A stretch of 64,000 nucleotides of DNA from Cognatiluteimonas telluris (GTDB lineage Bacteria; Pseudomonadota; Gammaproteobacteria; Xanthomonadales; Xanthomonadaceae), in assembly GCF_011320095.1 (NCBI RefSeq), contig NZ_JAANOY010000003.1:154308-218307 (forward strand), given 5' to 3'. The notes under the pieces are model-generated. The model made no database searches and was not told the DNA's origin. It saw only the letters and a list, made by a program, of their open reading frames with translations. The translations under genes were made by a program, and so were the position numbers. Positions 34,205 through 42,654 of the stretch are shown here, one piece after another; the first letter of the stretch is position 1; each line of letters begins with the position of its first letter.

Positions 34205-36079
34205 TCAGGGCGCCGGTGCCGGCGCCGTCCCGGTACTGGCCGGCATCGGCGCCGCGACGGTGGACGCGGCCGCCGGTGCGCTGCTGGCATTCGCGGCGGG
34301 CGCAGCGGGGGCGGGGGCGGTCCACAGCTTGGTCTCGGGCTTGCCACCGAGCATCTGCGCGCGCACCAGCGGGATCGGCGGACCGCCGTAGCTGAGGAAC
34401 TGGTCGTGGAAGGCCTTCCAGCCTTCGCGGCCGCCGTGGGTCTTCGTCCAGTCCTCGCGCAGCTGCATGATCATCAGCTTGCCCAGGGTGTAGTTGAGAT
34501 AGGCCGGGTCGTAGGTGCCGCGCGCCGCCTGCTGGCTGGCGTTGCCCGGATCCTGGAAGGCCTTGTCCTTGAACATCTGCTCGGACTGGGCGACGGTCAT
34601 GCCGCCGGTATGCAGCCCGATCGCGGAGATGAAGCGCACGTCGCGCAGCAGCGCTTCGCTGAGCTGGCCGATATGCGTTTCCGGCGTCGCGCCGCCCAGC
34701 CCGGCGTCGAACATCATCTCCTCGGTGTAATGCGCCCAACCTTCGGCATAGGCGTAGCCGACGTACAGCTGGCCGAACTTCCACTGCGCGCGGTTGGCGT
34801 GCAGGAACTGCAGGAAGTGGCCCGGCCAGACTTCATGCGCCGAGGTGAACAGAAGCACCGACTTGCCCGGGATGTAGGCCTGCTGCTCGGCCTTCGGCCA
34901 GGTCGGATCCGGCGGCGCGATGTAGTACACCGACGGCAGATTCTTCTCGTACGGGCCGGGAATCTCGATGTAGGCGAAGTTCCAGCGGTTGAACGGCGGC
35001 GCTTCCTCGACCTTGGCCTGCTCGGTGCCCGGGATCGTCACCAGGTCCTTGTCGACGATGAACTGCCGCAGTCCCGCGAGTTGCGCGCGCGCGCCTTCGA
35101 CCGCGCCGCCCTCGGGCTTGTCGGCATTGACCTTGGCCACGCAGTCGGTGAGCGATTTGCCCGCCGCGTACTGGTCGCAGGCGGCCTTCAACGCATCGAG
35201 GTTGCGCTGCAGGTCGGCTTCACCGGCGGCCTTGAGCTGGTCCAGCGGCATGTCGACCAGTTCGGTCGCGTGCAGCATCTTCGAGAATTTCCCGGCGCCC
35301 AGCGCGAAGGCCTGCGTCTGCGTCGGCTTCTGCGCCTTCAGCCAGTCGGCCAGGTCCTGGGTCGCCTTGATCGCGGCGGCATTGCTGGCGCGGAAGCGCG
35401 CCTGCAGGGCGTCATCCTTGACCCCGGCGAAGATGCCGGGCACGTCGTTCTTGAAGAACGTCGCGTAGCCGCCGAACGAATTCACGCCAAGGTCGATGTA
35501 GGTCGCCGGGAGCGGCGGCTTGAGGTTGGCCTTGATCTGCTCGATCGCCTTGGGCAGCGCCTCCTGGTAGGTCACGAAGGCCGCCATGCGCTGCGGCAGC
35601 GGCGCGTACGGACGCGTCAGGTACATGCTCGGCGAGAGGTCGCCGGTGTAGAAGGCCGGGTTGCTGTAGGCGAAGCCCGAATCCTCCAGCCAGAACAGCT
35701 GGCCGTCGATCACGGCCAACACGTAGTCGCGCTGGAAGCGGCCGTTGGCATCGAGCGCGTCGTCGCCGAAGCCGGCGAACTTGTCGCGTTGCGCGTGCAG
35801 CCAGGTGGCGGTGGCCTTCAGGCCTTCGGGGCTGTAGTCGGGCAGCTTGCCGTCGAACTCGTGCTTGCCGGCGTTGGCGGCGAACACCGGATTGTGTTCG
35901 AACGCGCCCTGGATGAAGGCGTCGACGGCGGTGTCGAGCGCCGCCTGCTGGTTGGCGGTGGCCGTCGTTTTGGGCGGCGTGGCGGCGGGGGAGGCGGTGT
36001 CGGCGGAAGGCTTGCAGCCGGCGGCGGCGAGCGCCGTGGCGACGAGGACGGACAGCGTGGCGACGCGGGCGATGCGCAT
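34205..36079 (-). CDS. DUF885-family lipoprotein, putative zinc metallopeptidase
   Basis: 624 residues from ATG 36079; the frame is open further upstream, but that part crosses a palindromic repeat. The signal peptide ends in LAAAGC (Cys22), so it is an envelope lipoprotein. The C-terminal half carries HEVWPGH at 415-421, an expanded HExxxxH-type zinc site typical of DUF885, and EGWAHYTEE at 446-454 with candidate Glu ligands. The tail (about residues 590-624) is Ala/Pro-rich. DUF885 proteins are thought to be metallopeptidases but are poorly characterised. Being directly upstream of pxpA, with 12 bases between them, it may release pyroglutamate or pyroglutamyl dipeptides for uptake. That link is inference. 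Confidence 0.85.
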   Translation of the reverse strand: MRIARVATLSVLVATALAAAGCKPSADTASPAATPPKTTATANQQAALDTAVDAFIQGAFEHNPVFAANAGKHEFDGKLPDYSPEGLKATATWLHAQRDKFAGFGDDALDANGRFQRDYVLAVIDGQLFWLEDSGFAYSNPAFYTGDLSPSMYLTRPYAPLPQRMAAFVTYQEALPKAIEQIKANLKPPLPATYIDLGVNSFGGYATFFKNDVPGIFAGVKDDALQARFRASNAAAIKATQDLADWLKAQKPTQTQAFALGAGKFSKMLHATELVDMPLDQLKAAGEADLQRNLDALKAACDQYAAGKSLTDCVAKVNADKPEGGAVEGARAQLAGLRQFIVDKDLVTIPGTEQAKVEEAPPFNRWNFAYIEIPGPYEKNLPSVYYIAPPDPTWPKAEQQAYIPGKSVLLFTSAHEVWPGHFLQFLHANRAQWKFGQLYVGYAYAEGWAHYTEEMMFDAGLGGATPETHIGQLSEALLRDVRFISAIGLHTGGMTVAQSEQMFKDKAFQDPGNASQQAARGTYDPAYLNYTLGKLMIMQLREDWTKTHGGREGWKAFHDQFLSYGGPPIPLVRAQMLGGKPETKLWTAPAPAAPAANASSAPAAASTVAAPMPASTGTAPAPAP

Positions 36080-36107
36080 GCGGACGGCTCCGTGGGGCGA
36101 AACGCCG

Positions 36108-36113
36108 AGCCTA
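36108..36113 (-). promoter_or_regulatory. Candidate -10 element (TAGGCT) of the DUF885 gene
   Basis: Read on the minus strand, TAGGCT lies 28 bases before the DUF885 ATG, like the TAGRNT hexamers upstream of other genes here. Confidence 0.35.
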
Positions 36114-36182
36114 GGCGCTGGGCCCGGTGCGCGCAACGCACCTTGGTCACGATGCGGGAGCGTCCCTCGGCAGGAATCCCCG

Positions 36183-36258
36183 GTAGGAGCGGCTTCAGCC
36201 GTGAGCTCTTTCCACACCTGGGATTCCCACAGAGCTCGCGCCTGAAGGCGCTCCTACG
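36183..36258. repeat. Palindromic repeat pair (REP/BIME-like), copy A
   Basis: The left arm starts GTAGGAGCGGCTTCAGCCGT (36183-36209). The right arm (36231-36258) is its inverted, near-identical counterpart, and 21 bases separate them. Both arms end in GAGCTCT at the inner side. The outer GTAGGAGC of the right arm supplies the TAG stop of pxpC. Related copies are at about 47725, 51695 and 57782. Confidence 0.85.
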
Positions 36259-37261
36259 AAGGGCGCTGTGCCGCGCGCGCGGCGATCGCCAGCGCGATCC
36301 GCGCCAAGCGCTGGGCCTGCGCACGCCGCGCCTGCCACGCGTCCTCGCGCGAGCAGGCTTCGAAGCGCAGGCGATCGCCGGGGCGCAGTTGCGCCAGCCG
36401 CGGCCAGTCGGCCTGGATCGCGTGCGCGATGCGCGGATAGCCGCCGTGGGTCTGCGCATCGGCGAGCAGCACGATCGGCTGGCCGTCGGGCGGCAGCTGG
36501 ATGGTGCCCGGCGCGACCGGTTCGGAAATGCGTTCGCGCAGGTCGGCTGGTCGTAGCGGTGCCTCGCCGGTCGAAGCCCGCGTCGTCGTCGGCTCAAGGC
36601 GCAGTCCCTGGCGATTGCTGTCCGCGGTCACGCGCCATTCGCGTGCGAACAGGCCGTCCTTCGGGACGCAGGCATCCGCACCGGCGATGGCGTGGATCCG
36701 CGCGGGTTGCCCGAACGCAAGGTCCGGTGATCGATCGATCCACCAGCGCGCGACGTCCATGCCATCGGCATCGCGGATGTTCATGGCGACACCGGCGTCG
36801 CCGATGTCGAGCACATCGCCGGCAACGAGCGCGCGCCCGTCGATGCCACCAAATCCGCCGCGAAGATCCGTGCTGAGGCTGTCCATCCGCCGCGGCGCGC
36901 GAAAGCCGCCCGAGATCGCGAGCCAGGCGCGCGCGCAGCGACGACAGCCGCCGATGGCCACGGTTGCACCCGCCGGCACCGTCACCCGCCGCCAACCGGC
37001 GACGGCCGTGCCATCGATGCGCAGGTCGAAGTCGCCGCCGCACAAGGCGATCCGCGCTGCCTGCGACAGCCGCAACTTCGGCCCCGACAGGGTGATTTCC
37101 AGCGTCGCCGCAGCGACCGGATTACCGACCAGCAGGTTCGCGATCGCGCTCGAATACGGATCCAGCGCACCGGCCACGCCGACGCCGAGCGCGCGGCTGC
37201 CGACGCGGCCGCGATCCTGCAGCGTGGTCAGCGCGCCGGGCGCCAGCACGAGCACGCTCAT
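36254..37261 (-). CDS. pxpC: 5-oxoprolinase subunit PxpC (biotin-dependent carboxyltransferase-like, KipA family)
   Basis: 335 residues. The family signature appears at the start (LVLAPGALTTLQDRGRVGSRALGVGVAGALDPYS) and continues with NLLVGNPVAAATLEITLSGP, WLAISGGFRAPRRMDS and, near the end, IVLLADAQTHGGYPRIA. With PxpB it forms the part of the 5-oxoprolinase that resembles allophanate hydrolase. Its ATG overlaps the pxpB stop (ATGA). The stop codon TAG is the first triplet of a palindromic repeat, so the last residues may differ from homologues. A separate transcription unit with DUF885 and pxpA follows. Confidence 0.93.
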   Translation of the reverse strand: MSVLVLAPGALTTLQDRGRVGSRALGVGVAGALDPYSSAIANLLVGNPVAAATLEITLSGPKLRLSQAARIALCGGDFDLRIDGTAVAGWRRVTVPAGATVAIGGCRRCARAWLAISGGFRAPRRMDSLSTDLRGGFGGIDGRALVAGDVLDIGDAGVAMNIRDADGMDVARWWIDRSPDLAFGQPARIHAIAGADACVPKDGLFAREWRVTADSNRQGLRLEPTTTRASTGEAPLRPADLRERISEPVAPGTIQLPPDGQPIVLLADAQTHGGYPRIAHAIQADWPRLAQLRPGDRLRFEACSREDAWQARRAQAQRLARIALAIAARAAQRPS

Positions 37262-38013
37262 GACGCACTGTCGATTGCGACGAAACGCACGCGGTCGCCG
37301 GCCGCGAGCAGCGACGGCGCCGCGCGCAACGGATCGAACAGCGAAAGTTCCGTGCGCCCGATGATCCGCCAGCCGCCTGGTCCGCGTCGCGGATAGATGC
37401 CGGTCTGCATTCCGGCGATGCCGACACTGCCGGCAGCGACCTCGCGCCGCGGCGTCGCCAGCCGCGGCATCGCCAGCGCCGGATCCAGCCCGAGCAGGTA
37501 GGGGAACCCCGGCGCGAAACCAAGCATCGCCACCGTGTATTCGCGGCCGGCATGGCGCGCGATGACCGCGTCGGGCGACAGTCCGGCATGCGCGGCCAGC
37601 GCGTCGAGGTCGGGTCCGTCGCTGCCGCCGTAGTGGACGGGGATTTCCAGCAGGCGGCTGGTTTCCGGCACGCGTGCGTCATCGGGCAGTCGTGCCTGCA
37701 GCCAGTCGCGCGCCACCTGCAGCGGATCGCGCGCGGGGGTGACGGCGACATCGACGAAGACCGCCAGGCTGGCGTACGCCGGAACGATGTCGACCAGCCA
37801 GTTTGGGCGTTGCGCGCCGATGCGATGGGCGAAGGCCTGCACGCGTGCGTTGCTGTCCGGGTCGATGGTGTCGCCGAAACGCAGCAGCAGCGCCTGCTCG
37901 CCGAGCGCTTCGATCGTCGGCGCAACCCGGGGCGTCGCGCGCGCGGATGGCGACTGCGACGGCGCGGGCGATGCGGCCGCGGCCGATGCAGGCGGGCGGC
38001 GCCCGGAGGTCAT
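37258..38013 (-). CDS. pxpB: 5-oxoprolinase subunit PxpB (KipI/allophanate hydrolase subunit 1 family)
   Basis: 251 residues from ATG 38013, which overlaps the stop of the HIT gene by one base. An Ala/Pro/Ser-rich N-terminus of about 30 residues precedes the conserved domain, which begins IEALGEQALLLRFGD and includes NWLVDIVPAYASLAVFVD, EIPVHYGGSDGPDLDALAAHAG, EYTVAMLGFAPGFPYLLGLD, VAAGSVGIAGMQTGIYP and GGWRIIGRTEL. These are the standard KipI-type motifs. It works with PxpC and PxpA in ATP-dependent ring opening of 5-oxoproline. The N-terminal extension is probably disordered, and the true start could be somewhat downstream. Confidence 0.93.
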   Translation of the reverse strand: MTSGRRPPASAAAASPAPSQSPSARATPRVAPTIEALGEQALLLRFGDTIDPDSNARVQAFAHRIGAQRPNWLVDIVPAYASLAVFVDVAVTPARDPLQVARDWLQARLPDDARVPETSRLLEIPVHYGGSDGPDLDALAAHAGLSPDAVIARHAGREYTVAMLGFAPGFPYLLGLDPALAMPRLATPRREVAAGSVGIAGMQTGIYPRRGPGGWRIIGRTELSLFDPLRAAPSLLAAGDRVRFVAIDSAS

Positions 38014-38483
38014 CAACGCGCGGGCACGCCCTGTAGCGGCGCGCGTGGATCCGCGACGTCCTGCAGCGTGGCCTGCAGCAATCCGATCCGCTCCACCAGC
38101 GCCTCGGGCGTGTACGGGCGCGCGGCGACCCGGCCCCAGACCGGCGACGGCCACGCCGGGTCGTGTTCGAAACGCGCGATCACGTGTACGTGCAGCTGCG
38201 GCACCAGGTTGCCCAGCGCGGCAATGTTGAGTTTGTGCGGGCGGAAGGCATCGCGCAGCGCGTGCGAGGCGCGGTCGATCTCGTCGGTGAGCGCATGCCG
38301 CTGCGCGTGGTCGAGGTCGAGCATTTCGCGCGCCGCAGCCACCCGCGGTACCAGTACCAGCCAGGGATAGTTGGCATCGTCCATCAACCGCAGGTCGCAC
38401 AGGCCGAAAACCGCGACCGGATGGGTGTCGGCGGCCAGTTGCGGATGCAGCTCATAGCGGACGATGGCGTGGCGACGGCTCAT
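38013..38483 (-). CDS. HIT-domain protein
   Basis: 156 residues. The histidine-triad region is NLVPQLHVHVIARF with His98 and His100; the first position of the classical HxHxH motif is Gln (QxHxH), as in one proteobacterial HIT branch. The upstream strand YPWLVLVPRV and the helix with HALTDEIDRAS fit the fold. HIT proteins hydrolyse nucleotide phosphoramidates, mixed anhydrides or dinucleoside polyphosphates. It is coupled to pxpB by a TGATG overlap and starts 26 bases after the dienelactone-hydrolase stop. Any link to 5-oxoproline metabolism would be inference. Confidence 0.88.
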   Translation of the reverse strand: MSRRHAIVRYELHPQLAADTHPVAVFGLCDLRLMDDANYPWLVLVPRVAAAREMLDLDHAQRHALTDEIDRASHALRDAFRPHKLNIAALGNLVPQLHVHVIARFEHDPAWPSPVWGRVAARPYTPEALVERIGLLQATLQDVADPRAPLQGVPAR

Positions 38484-38509
38484 GGCGGGCTCCGGGTCGG
38501 CGGCCGGGA

Positions 38510-39175
38510 TCAGTGCAGGGCGCGATCAAAGAAGGCGAGGGTGCGCGTATGCGCCAGCCGCGCGCTGTCGGCATCGAATACCTTGGGATCGACCTCGCGA
38601 TCGAACGCATGCCCGGTCGGATAGACGTGCACCTCGGCGTCGGGCAGCTTCTGCCGATGCAGCTCGACATCGCCTGGCGAAATGCTGCCGTCGCGCTCGC
38701 CGAAGTGGAACTGAATCGGCGCCCGCAGCGGCTCGTCCAGGAAGGCGACGTTGCGCGCGCCGTAGTAACTCACCGCCGGCAAGCCAAGCCGCAGGTTGGC
38801 GAGCAGCGCCACCGTGCCGCCCCAGCAGAAGCCGACCACGCCCACGCGCAGGCTTTCCTGCTGCAGCAGCCGCGCGGCGGCCGAGGTCACCGTGATCGCG
38901 CGTTCGAGTCCCAGTGCGGTGATCAGGTCCCTGCCACGGGCGACGCCGTCGGCGTCGTAGCCCAGCTCGACGCCGCGTTCGACCGGATCGAAATACGCCG
39001 GTGCGAGTGCGACGAAGCCTTCGGCGGCAAAGCGGTCGACGACGCCCCGCATGTGCGCATTCACCCCGAAGATTTCCTGCACCACCACCAGCGCGCCGCG
39101 TGGCGCGCCGATCGGGTCGGCCCGCCACCCACTGACGCTGCCCAGCGGCGTATCGAAGGCGATATCGCGGCCCAT
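38510..39175 (-). CDS. Dienelactone hydrolase family protein
   Basis: 221 residues, the normal length. The alpha/beta-hydrolase fold has the cysteine nucleophile in GFCWGG (Cys117), the acid in FGERDGSIS and the catalytic His in YPTGHAFDR. The N-terminal motifs GALVVVQEIFGVNAHMRGVVDRFAAEGFVALAPAYF are typical. The physiological substrate is rarely a dienelactone; many relatives are esterases of unknown role. It is divergent to rimO across 90 bases and probably leads a unit with the HIT gene, pxpB and pxpC. A TAGAAT hexamer upstream is a candidate -10. Confidence 0.92.
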   Translation of the reverse strand: MGRDIAFDTPLGSVSGWRADPIGAPRGALVVVQEIFGVNAHMRGVVDRFAAEGFVALAPAYFDPVERGVELGYDADGVARGRDLITALGLERAITVTSAAARLLQQESLRVGVVGFCWGGTVALLANLRLGLPAVSYYGARNVAFLDEPLRAPIQFHFGERDGSISPGDVELHRQKLPDAEVHVYPTGHAFDREVDPKVFDADSARLAHTRTLAFFDRALH

Positions 39176-39210
39176 GGCGGTGTCCTCGCGGCGTCGGTTC
39201 AGGAACCGGG

Positions 39211-39216
39211 ATTCTA
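39211..39216 (-). promoter_or_regulatory. Candidate -10 element (TAGAAT) of the dienelactone hydrolase unit
   Basis: On the minus strand TAGAAT lies 35 bases before the hydrolase ATG, inside the divergent promoter region shared with rimO. Confidence 0.4.
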
Positions 39217-39233
39217 GCGCCGCGGCACACGCT

Positions 39234-39239
39234 TATAAT
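39234..39239 (+). promoter_or_regulatory. Candidate -10 element (TATAAT) of rimO
   Basis: A perfect TATAAT, 26 bases before the rimO ATG. The position 17 bases upstream carries no good TTGACA match. Confidence 0.55.
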
Positions 39240-39265
39240 TCGCGCCCGCCACGCGCCCGCCACCC

Positions 39266-40693
39266 ATGTCCCCGCACGCCACCACGGCCGAGTTCGCCGA
39301 CGCCCCGACCGCAGACCGTGCCCCAGCCACGAGTGGCACTGCCGCCAACCCGAAAGTCGGCTTCGTCAGCCTCGGCTGCCCGAAGGCATTGGTGGATTCC
39401 GAGCGCATCCTCACCCAGCTCAGGGTCGAGGGTTACGACCTGGTGCAGAGCTACGACGCCGCCGACGTGGTCGTGGTCAACACCTGCGGCTTCATCGACT
39501 CGGCGGTGGCCGAATCGCTGGATGCGATCGGCGAGGCGATGGCGGAGAATGGCAAGGTCATCGTCACCGGTTGCCTGGGCAAGCGCGCCGATGTCATCCG
39601 CCAGGCGCATCCGGGCGTGTTGTCGATCAGCGGCCCGCAGGACTACGGCAGCGTGATGTCCGCCGTGCATGCCGCACTGCCGCCCGCGCACGATCCGTTC
39701 ACCAGCCTGCTCCCGCGTCGCGCGAGCGACGACAACGACGTCGGCATCAAGCTCACGCCGAAGCACTACGCCTACCTGAAGATTTCCGAAGGCTGCAACC
39801 ACCGCTGCAGCTTCTGCATCATCCCGTCGATGCGCGGCGACCTGGTGTCGCGCCCGGTCGCGGACGTGCTGCGCGAGGCCGAGAAGCTGGCGATGAACGG
39901 CGTGCGCGAATTGCTGGTCGTCTCCCAGGACACCTCCGCCTATGGCGTGGACACCCGCTATGCCGAAGGCAGCTGGCGCGGCAACACCTACCAGGCGCGG
40001 ATGCGCTCGCTGTGCGAGGGCCTGTCCGCGCTCGGGCTGTGGACGCGGCTGCATTACGTGTATCCGTATCCGCATGTCGACGACGTCATCCCGCTGATGG
40101 CCGATGGCCGCCTGCTGCCATACCTGGACATCCCGTTCCAGCACGCCAGCCCGCGCATCCTCAAGCTGATGAAGCGGCCCGGCGCGGTCGACCGCACGCT
40201 CGAGCGCATCCAGCGCTGGCGCGTGCTGTGTCCCGACATCACCATCCGCTCGACCTTCATCGTCGGTTTCCCGGGCGAGACCGAGGACGAGTTCGAGCAG
40301 CTGCTCGACTTCCTCGACGAAGCGCAGCTCGACCGCGTGGGCGCCTTCGCCTATTCGCCGGTGGAGGGCGCCAGTGCCAACGCGCTGCCCGATCCGGTGC
40401 CCGAGGCCGTGAAGCAGGAGCGCCTGGCGCGCTTCATGGCCCGGCAGGCGGCGATCTCCGAGGCGAAGCTCGCGGCGAAGGTCGGCAGCATCCAGCGCTG
40501 CCTGGTCGATGCGATCGACGGTGACCTGGCCATCGCGCGCTCGCAAGCCGATGCGCCCGAGATCGATGGCCTGGTGCAGATCCAGAACGGACTGGAAGCG
40601 GGGCTGGTGCCGGGCCAGTTCATCGACGTCGAGATCCTCGGCAGCGACGAACACGACCTGTATGGCGAGGCGCTGGTCGCGCAGATTCCCTGA
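39266..40693 (+). CDS. rimO: Ribosomal protein S12 methylthiotransferase RimO
   Basis: 475 residues. A 28-residue Ala/Thr/Pro-rich leader precedes the N-terminal cluster domain, [16 protein letters not shown], with cysteines 38, 74 and 103. The radical-SAM motif is [10 protein letters not shown] (Cys177, 181, 184) and the C-terminal TRAM domain ends the protein ([26 protein letters not shown]). It methylthiolates the conserved aspartate of ribosomal protein S12 using two iron-sulfur clusters. [11 protein letters not shown] and [13 protein letters not shown] separate it from the tRNA enzyme MiaB. It stands alone; a later gap of about 215 bases leads to the oxidoreductase pair. Confidence 0.97.
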   Translation: MSPHATTAEFADAPTADRAPATSGTAANPKVGFVSLGCPKALVDSERILTQLRVEGYDLVQSYDAADVVVVNTCGFIDSAVAESLDAIGEAMAENGKVIVTGCLGKRADVIRQAHPGVLSISGPQDYGSVMSAVHAALPPAHDPFTSLLPRRASDDNDVGIKLTPKHYAYLKISEGCNHRCSFCIIPSMRGDLVSRPVADVLREAEKLAMNGVRELLVVSQDTSAYGVDTRYAEGSWRGNTYQARMRSLCEGLSALGLWTRLHYVYPYPHVDDVIPLMADGRLLPYLDIPFQHASPRILKLMKRPGAVDRTLERIQRWRVLCPDITIRSTFIVGFPGETEDEFEQLLDFLDEAQLDRVGAFAYSPVEGASANALPDPVPEAVKQERLARFMARQAAISEAKLAAKVGSIQRCLVDAIDGDLAIARSQADAPEIDGLVQIQNGLEAGLVPGQFIDVEILGSDEHDLYGEALVAQIP

Positions 40694-40910
40694 GCGTCGG
40701 TAACCGCGTGGTCGCGTGGCCTGGGGCGGCCCTGGCCTGGGCCGCGATGCCCCCGACTGCCCAGCGGCGGTTCGCCGCCGTCACGTCGCGCATCCGGGTC
40801 GCCTGGACGCCCGCCATGGACGCGTGCCGCCGCCGTCCGCCGGCCTGCCACGGAGTGGGAGCCGCCCGATTCGGGGCGTACCCTGCGCGGGGCGGAGGAG
40901 GGCTGTATCG

Positions 40911-41825
40911 ATGGCATCGATGTCGATCGGGTTGGAACCTGTCGCGGTGGACCGCGCCGAGCCGGACACGGCCGCCGGGTCGGAAGGCGTCGGCCGCTTC
41001 GAATGGCGCACCGTCCTGCGACACCGCCTTCCGCTGCGGGTGATGCACTGGATCAACCTGCTGTGCATGCTGGTGCTGGTCGGCAGCGGGCTGCAGGTCT
41101 TCAACGCGCACCCGGCGCTGTACTGGGGCGCGCAATCGACGTTTGCCGCGCCCGTGTTCGCCACCACCGCCGTGCGCGGGCCCGATGGTCGCGCCAGCGG
41201 CATCACCACCGTGGGCGACCATCGCTTCGACACCACCGGCGTGCTGGGCGTGTCGCGGCGCGCGGACGGCATGCGCGTGAAGCGCGGTTTTCCGGAATGG
41301 GCGACGATCCCCGGGCCGCGCTCGCTGGCGCTGGGGCGGCGCTGGCATTTCTTCTTCGCCTGGCTGTGGGTGATCAACGGCGCGTGTTTCCTGCTGTGGT
41401 CGCTGGCCAGCCGCCATCTGTCCCGTGACCTGGCGATGCAGGCGCGCGACTGGCGCGGCATCGGCCGCTCGATCGTCGAACACCTGCGCTTCCACCATCC
41501 GGTGGGCGAGGAAGCCACGCACTACAACCCGCTGCAGAAGCTCGCCTACCTGGGCGTGATCTTCGTGCTCGCGCCGTTGGCGGTGCTGACCGGCTTGTCG
41601 ATGTCGCCTCAACTGGCCAGCCTGCTGGGCTGGTGGCTGCAACTGGTGGGCGGGCGGCAGTCCGCGCGCACGATCCACTTCATCGTGATGTCGCTGTTCG
41701 TCGCCTTCACCGTGGTGCATGTGTTGATGGTGGTTTACGCCGGGCCGATCAACGAGATGCGCTCGATGCTCAGCGGGCGCTTCCGCGTGCGGGTTCCGCG
41801 CGGCGAAGGAGCAGGCCATGAATGA
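40911..41825 (+). CDS. Cytochrome b561-like membrane subunit of a molybdopterin oxidoreductase
   Basis: 304 residues from ATG 40911, which has GGAGGAGGG about 8 bases upstream; the longer open frame before it is shadow-like. Four membrane segments carry the candidate heme ligands: His in RVMHWINLL, RRWHFFFAWLW, and two in the last helix (TIHFIVMSLF ... VVHVLMVV). A periplasmic loop of about 75 residues lies between the first two helices (TTAVRGPDGRAS ... GFPEWATIPGP), much larger than in MsrQ. It overlaps the next gene by 8 bases. It would pass quinol electrons to, or accept them from, the periplasmic molybdoenzyme. It resembles cytochrome b/b6 subunits of thiosulfate-reductase-like or YedZ-like systems. 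Confidence 0.87.
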   Translation: MASMSIGLEPVAVDRAEPDTAAGSEGVGRFEWRTVLRHRLPLRVMHWINLLCMLVLVGSGLQVFNAHPALYWGAQSTFAAPVFATTAVRGPDGRASGITTVGDHRFDTTGVLGVSRRADGMRVKRGFPEWATIPGPRSLALGRRWHFFFAWLWVINGACFLLWSLASRHLSRDLAMQARDWRGIGRSIVEHLRFHHPVGEEATHYNPLQKLAYLGVIFVLAPLAVLTGLSMSPQLASLLGWWLQLVGGRQSARTIHFIVMSLFVAFTVVHVLMVVYAGPINEMRSMLSGRFRVRVPRGEGAGHE

Positions 41826-42588
41826 TGCTGTCGTGCCGTCGCGCCGGCGGCTGCTGCGCGCGGCCATCGCAGGCACCGGCATGGGCCTGCTGGCCGGCTG
41901 CGACGCGCTGTCGCGCAACGCCGCTTTCGTCGACGTGCTCAGCCTGGCCGAGCCCCTGAGCCAGCGCGTGCAGCGCGGCCTGAGCGGGCAGCGGCTGGCG
42001 GCGGAATTTCCCGAGTCGATGATCTCGCCGGTGTTCCGCCCCAACGGCTCGATCGATCCGCGCACGCCCGAGTACCTGGCGCTCAAGGCCGAAGGGTTCC
42101 GCAATTACCGCCTGCAGGTCGCCGGGTTGGTCGAGCGGCCACTGGAGTTTTCGCTCGACGCACTGCGCGCATTGCCCACGCGCACCCAGGTCACGCGCCA
42201 CGACTGCGTCGAAGGCTGGAGCGTGATCGGCAAGTGGAGCGGGGTGCCGCTGGCGCACCTGCTGGGCCTGGCCCGGCTGAAGCCGGGAGCGCGCTACGTG
42301 GTCTTCCACTGCTTCGACGACCTCACCGGCGACGGCTCGCGCTATTACGAAAGCGTCGACCTGCTCGATGCCTTCCATCCGCAGACGATCGTCGCCCACA
42401 GCCTCAACGGCGCGCCCCTGCCGGTCGCCAACGGCGCGCCGGTGCGGCTGCGGATCGAGCGCAAGCTCGGTTACAAGCAGCCCAAATACGTGCGCCTGAT
42501 CGAAGTGGTCGATGGCTATCGCCGGTTCGGCGGCGGGCAGGGTGGGTACTGGGAGGACCTGGGCTACGACTGGTACGGCGGCATCTGA
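41818..42588 (+). CDS. Tat-exported molybdopterin-dependent oxidoreductase (sulfite-oxidase/YedY fold)
   Basis: 256 residues. The N-terminus SRRRLLRAAIAG is a twin-arginine signal, and LLAGC (Cys28) looks like a lipobox, so it may be a Tat-exported lipoprotein. The sulfite-oxidase fold core has the molybdenum-ligand cysteine in VTRHDCVEGWSVIGKWSGVPL (Cys130), followed by HCFDDLTGDGSRYYESVDL, NGAPLPVANGAPVRLRIERKLGYKQPKYV and a C-terminal GYWEDLGYDWYGGI. The gene overlaps its cytochrome b partner by 8 bases, which points to a membrane-bound two-subunit enzyme comparable to MsrPQ. The substrate is unknown: methionine sulfoxide, another S-oxide or sulfite. Confidence 0.92.
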   Translation: MNDAVVPSRRRLLRAAIAGTGMGLLAGCDALSRNAAFVDVLSLAEPLSQRVQRGLSGQRLAAEFPESMISPVFRPNGSIDPRTPEYLALKAEGFRNYRLQVAGLVERPLEFSLDALRALPTRTQVTRHDCVEGWSVIGKWSGVPLAHLLGLARLKPGARYVVFHCFDDLTGDGSRYYESVDLLDAFHPQTIVAHSLNGAPLPVANGAPVRLRIERKLGYKQPKYVRLIEVVDGYRRFGGGQGGYWEDLGYDWYGGI

Positions 42589-42654
42589 CTCGCGCGCGGC
42601 GACGGTGCCGTCGCGCCGGGTCTGCTACATGTGGCTCGACTGCAGGAGCGGACC

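Noticed and set aside
33872..36556. Plus-strand open frame of nearly 900 codons in the pxp region
   Set aside because: Shadow of pxpA, DUF885 and pxpC, all of which have strong signatures on the minus strand; it also runs through the palindromic repeat.
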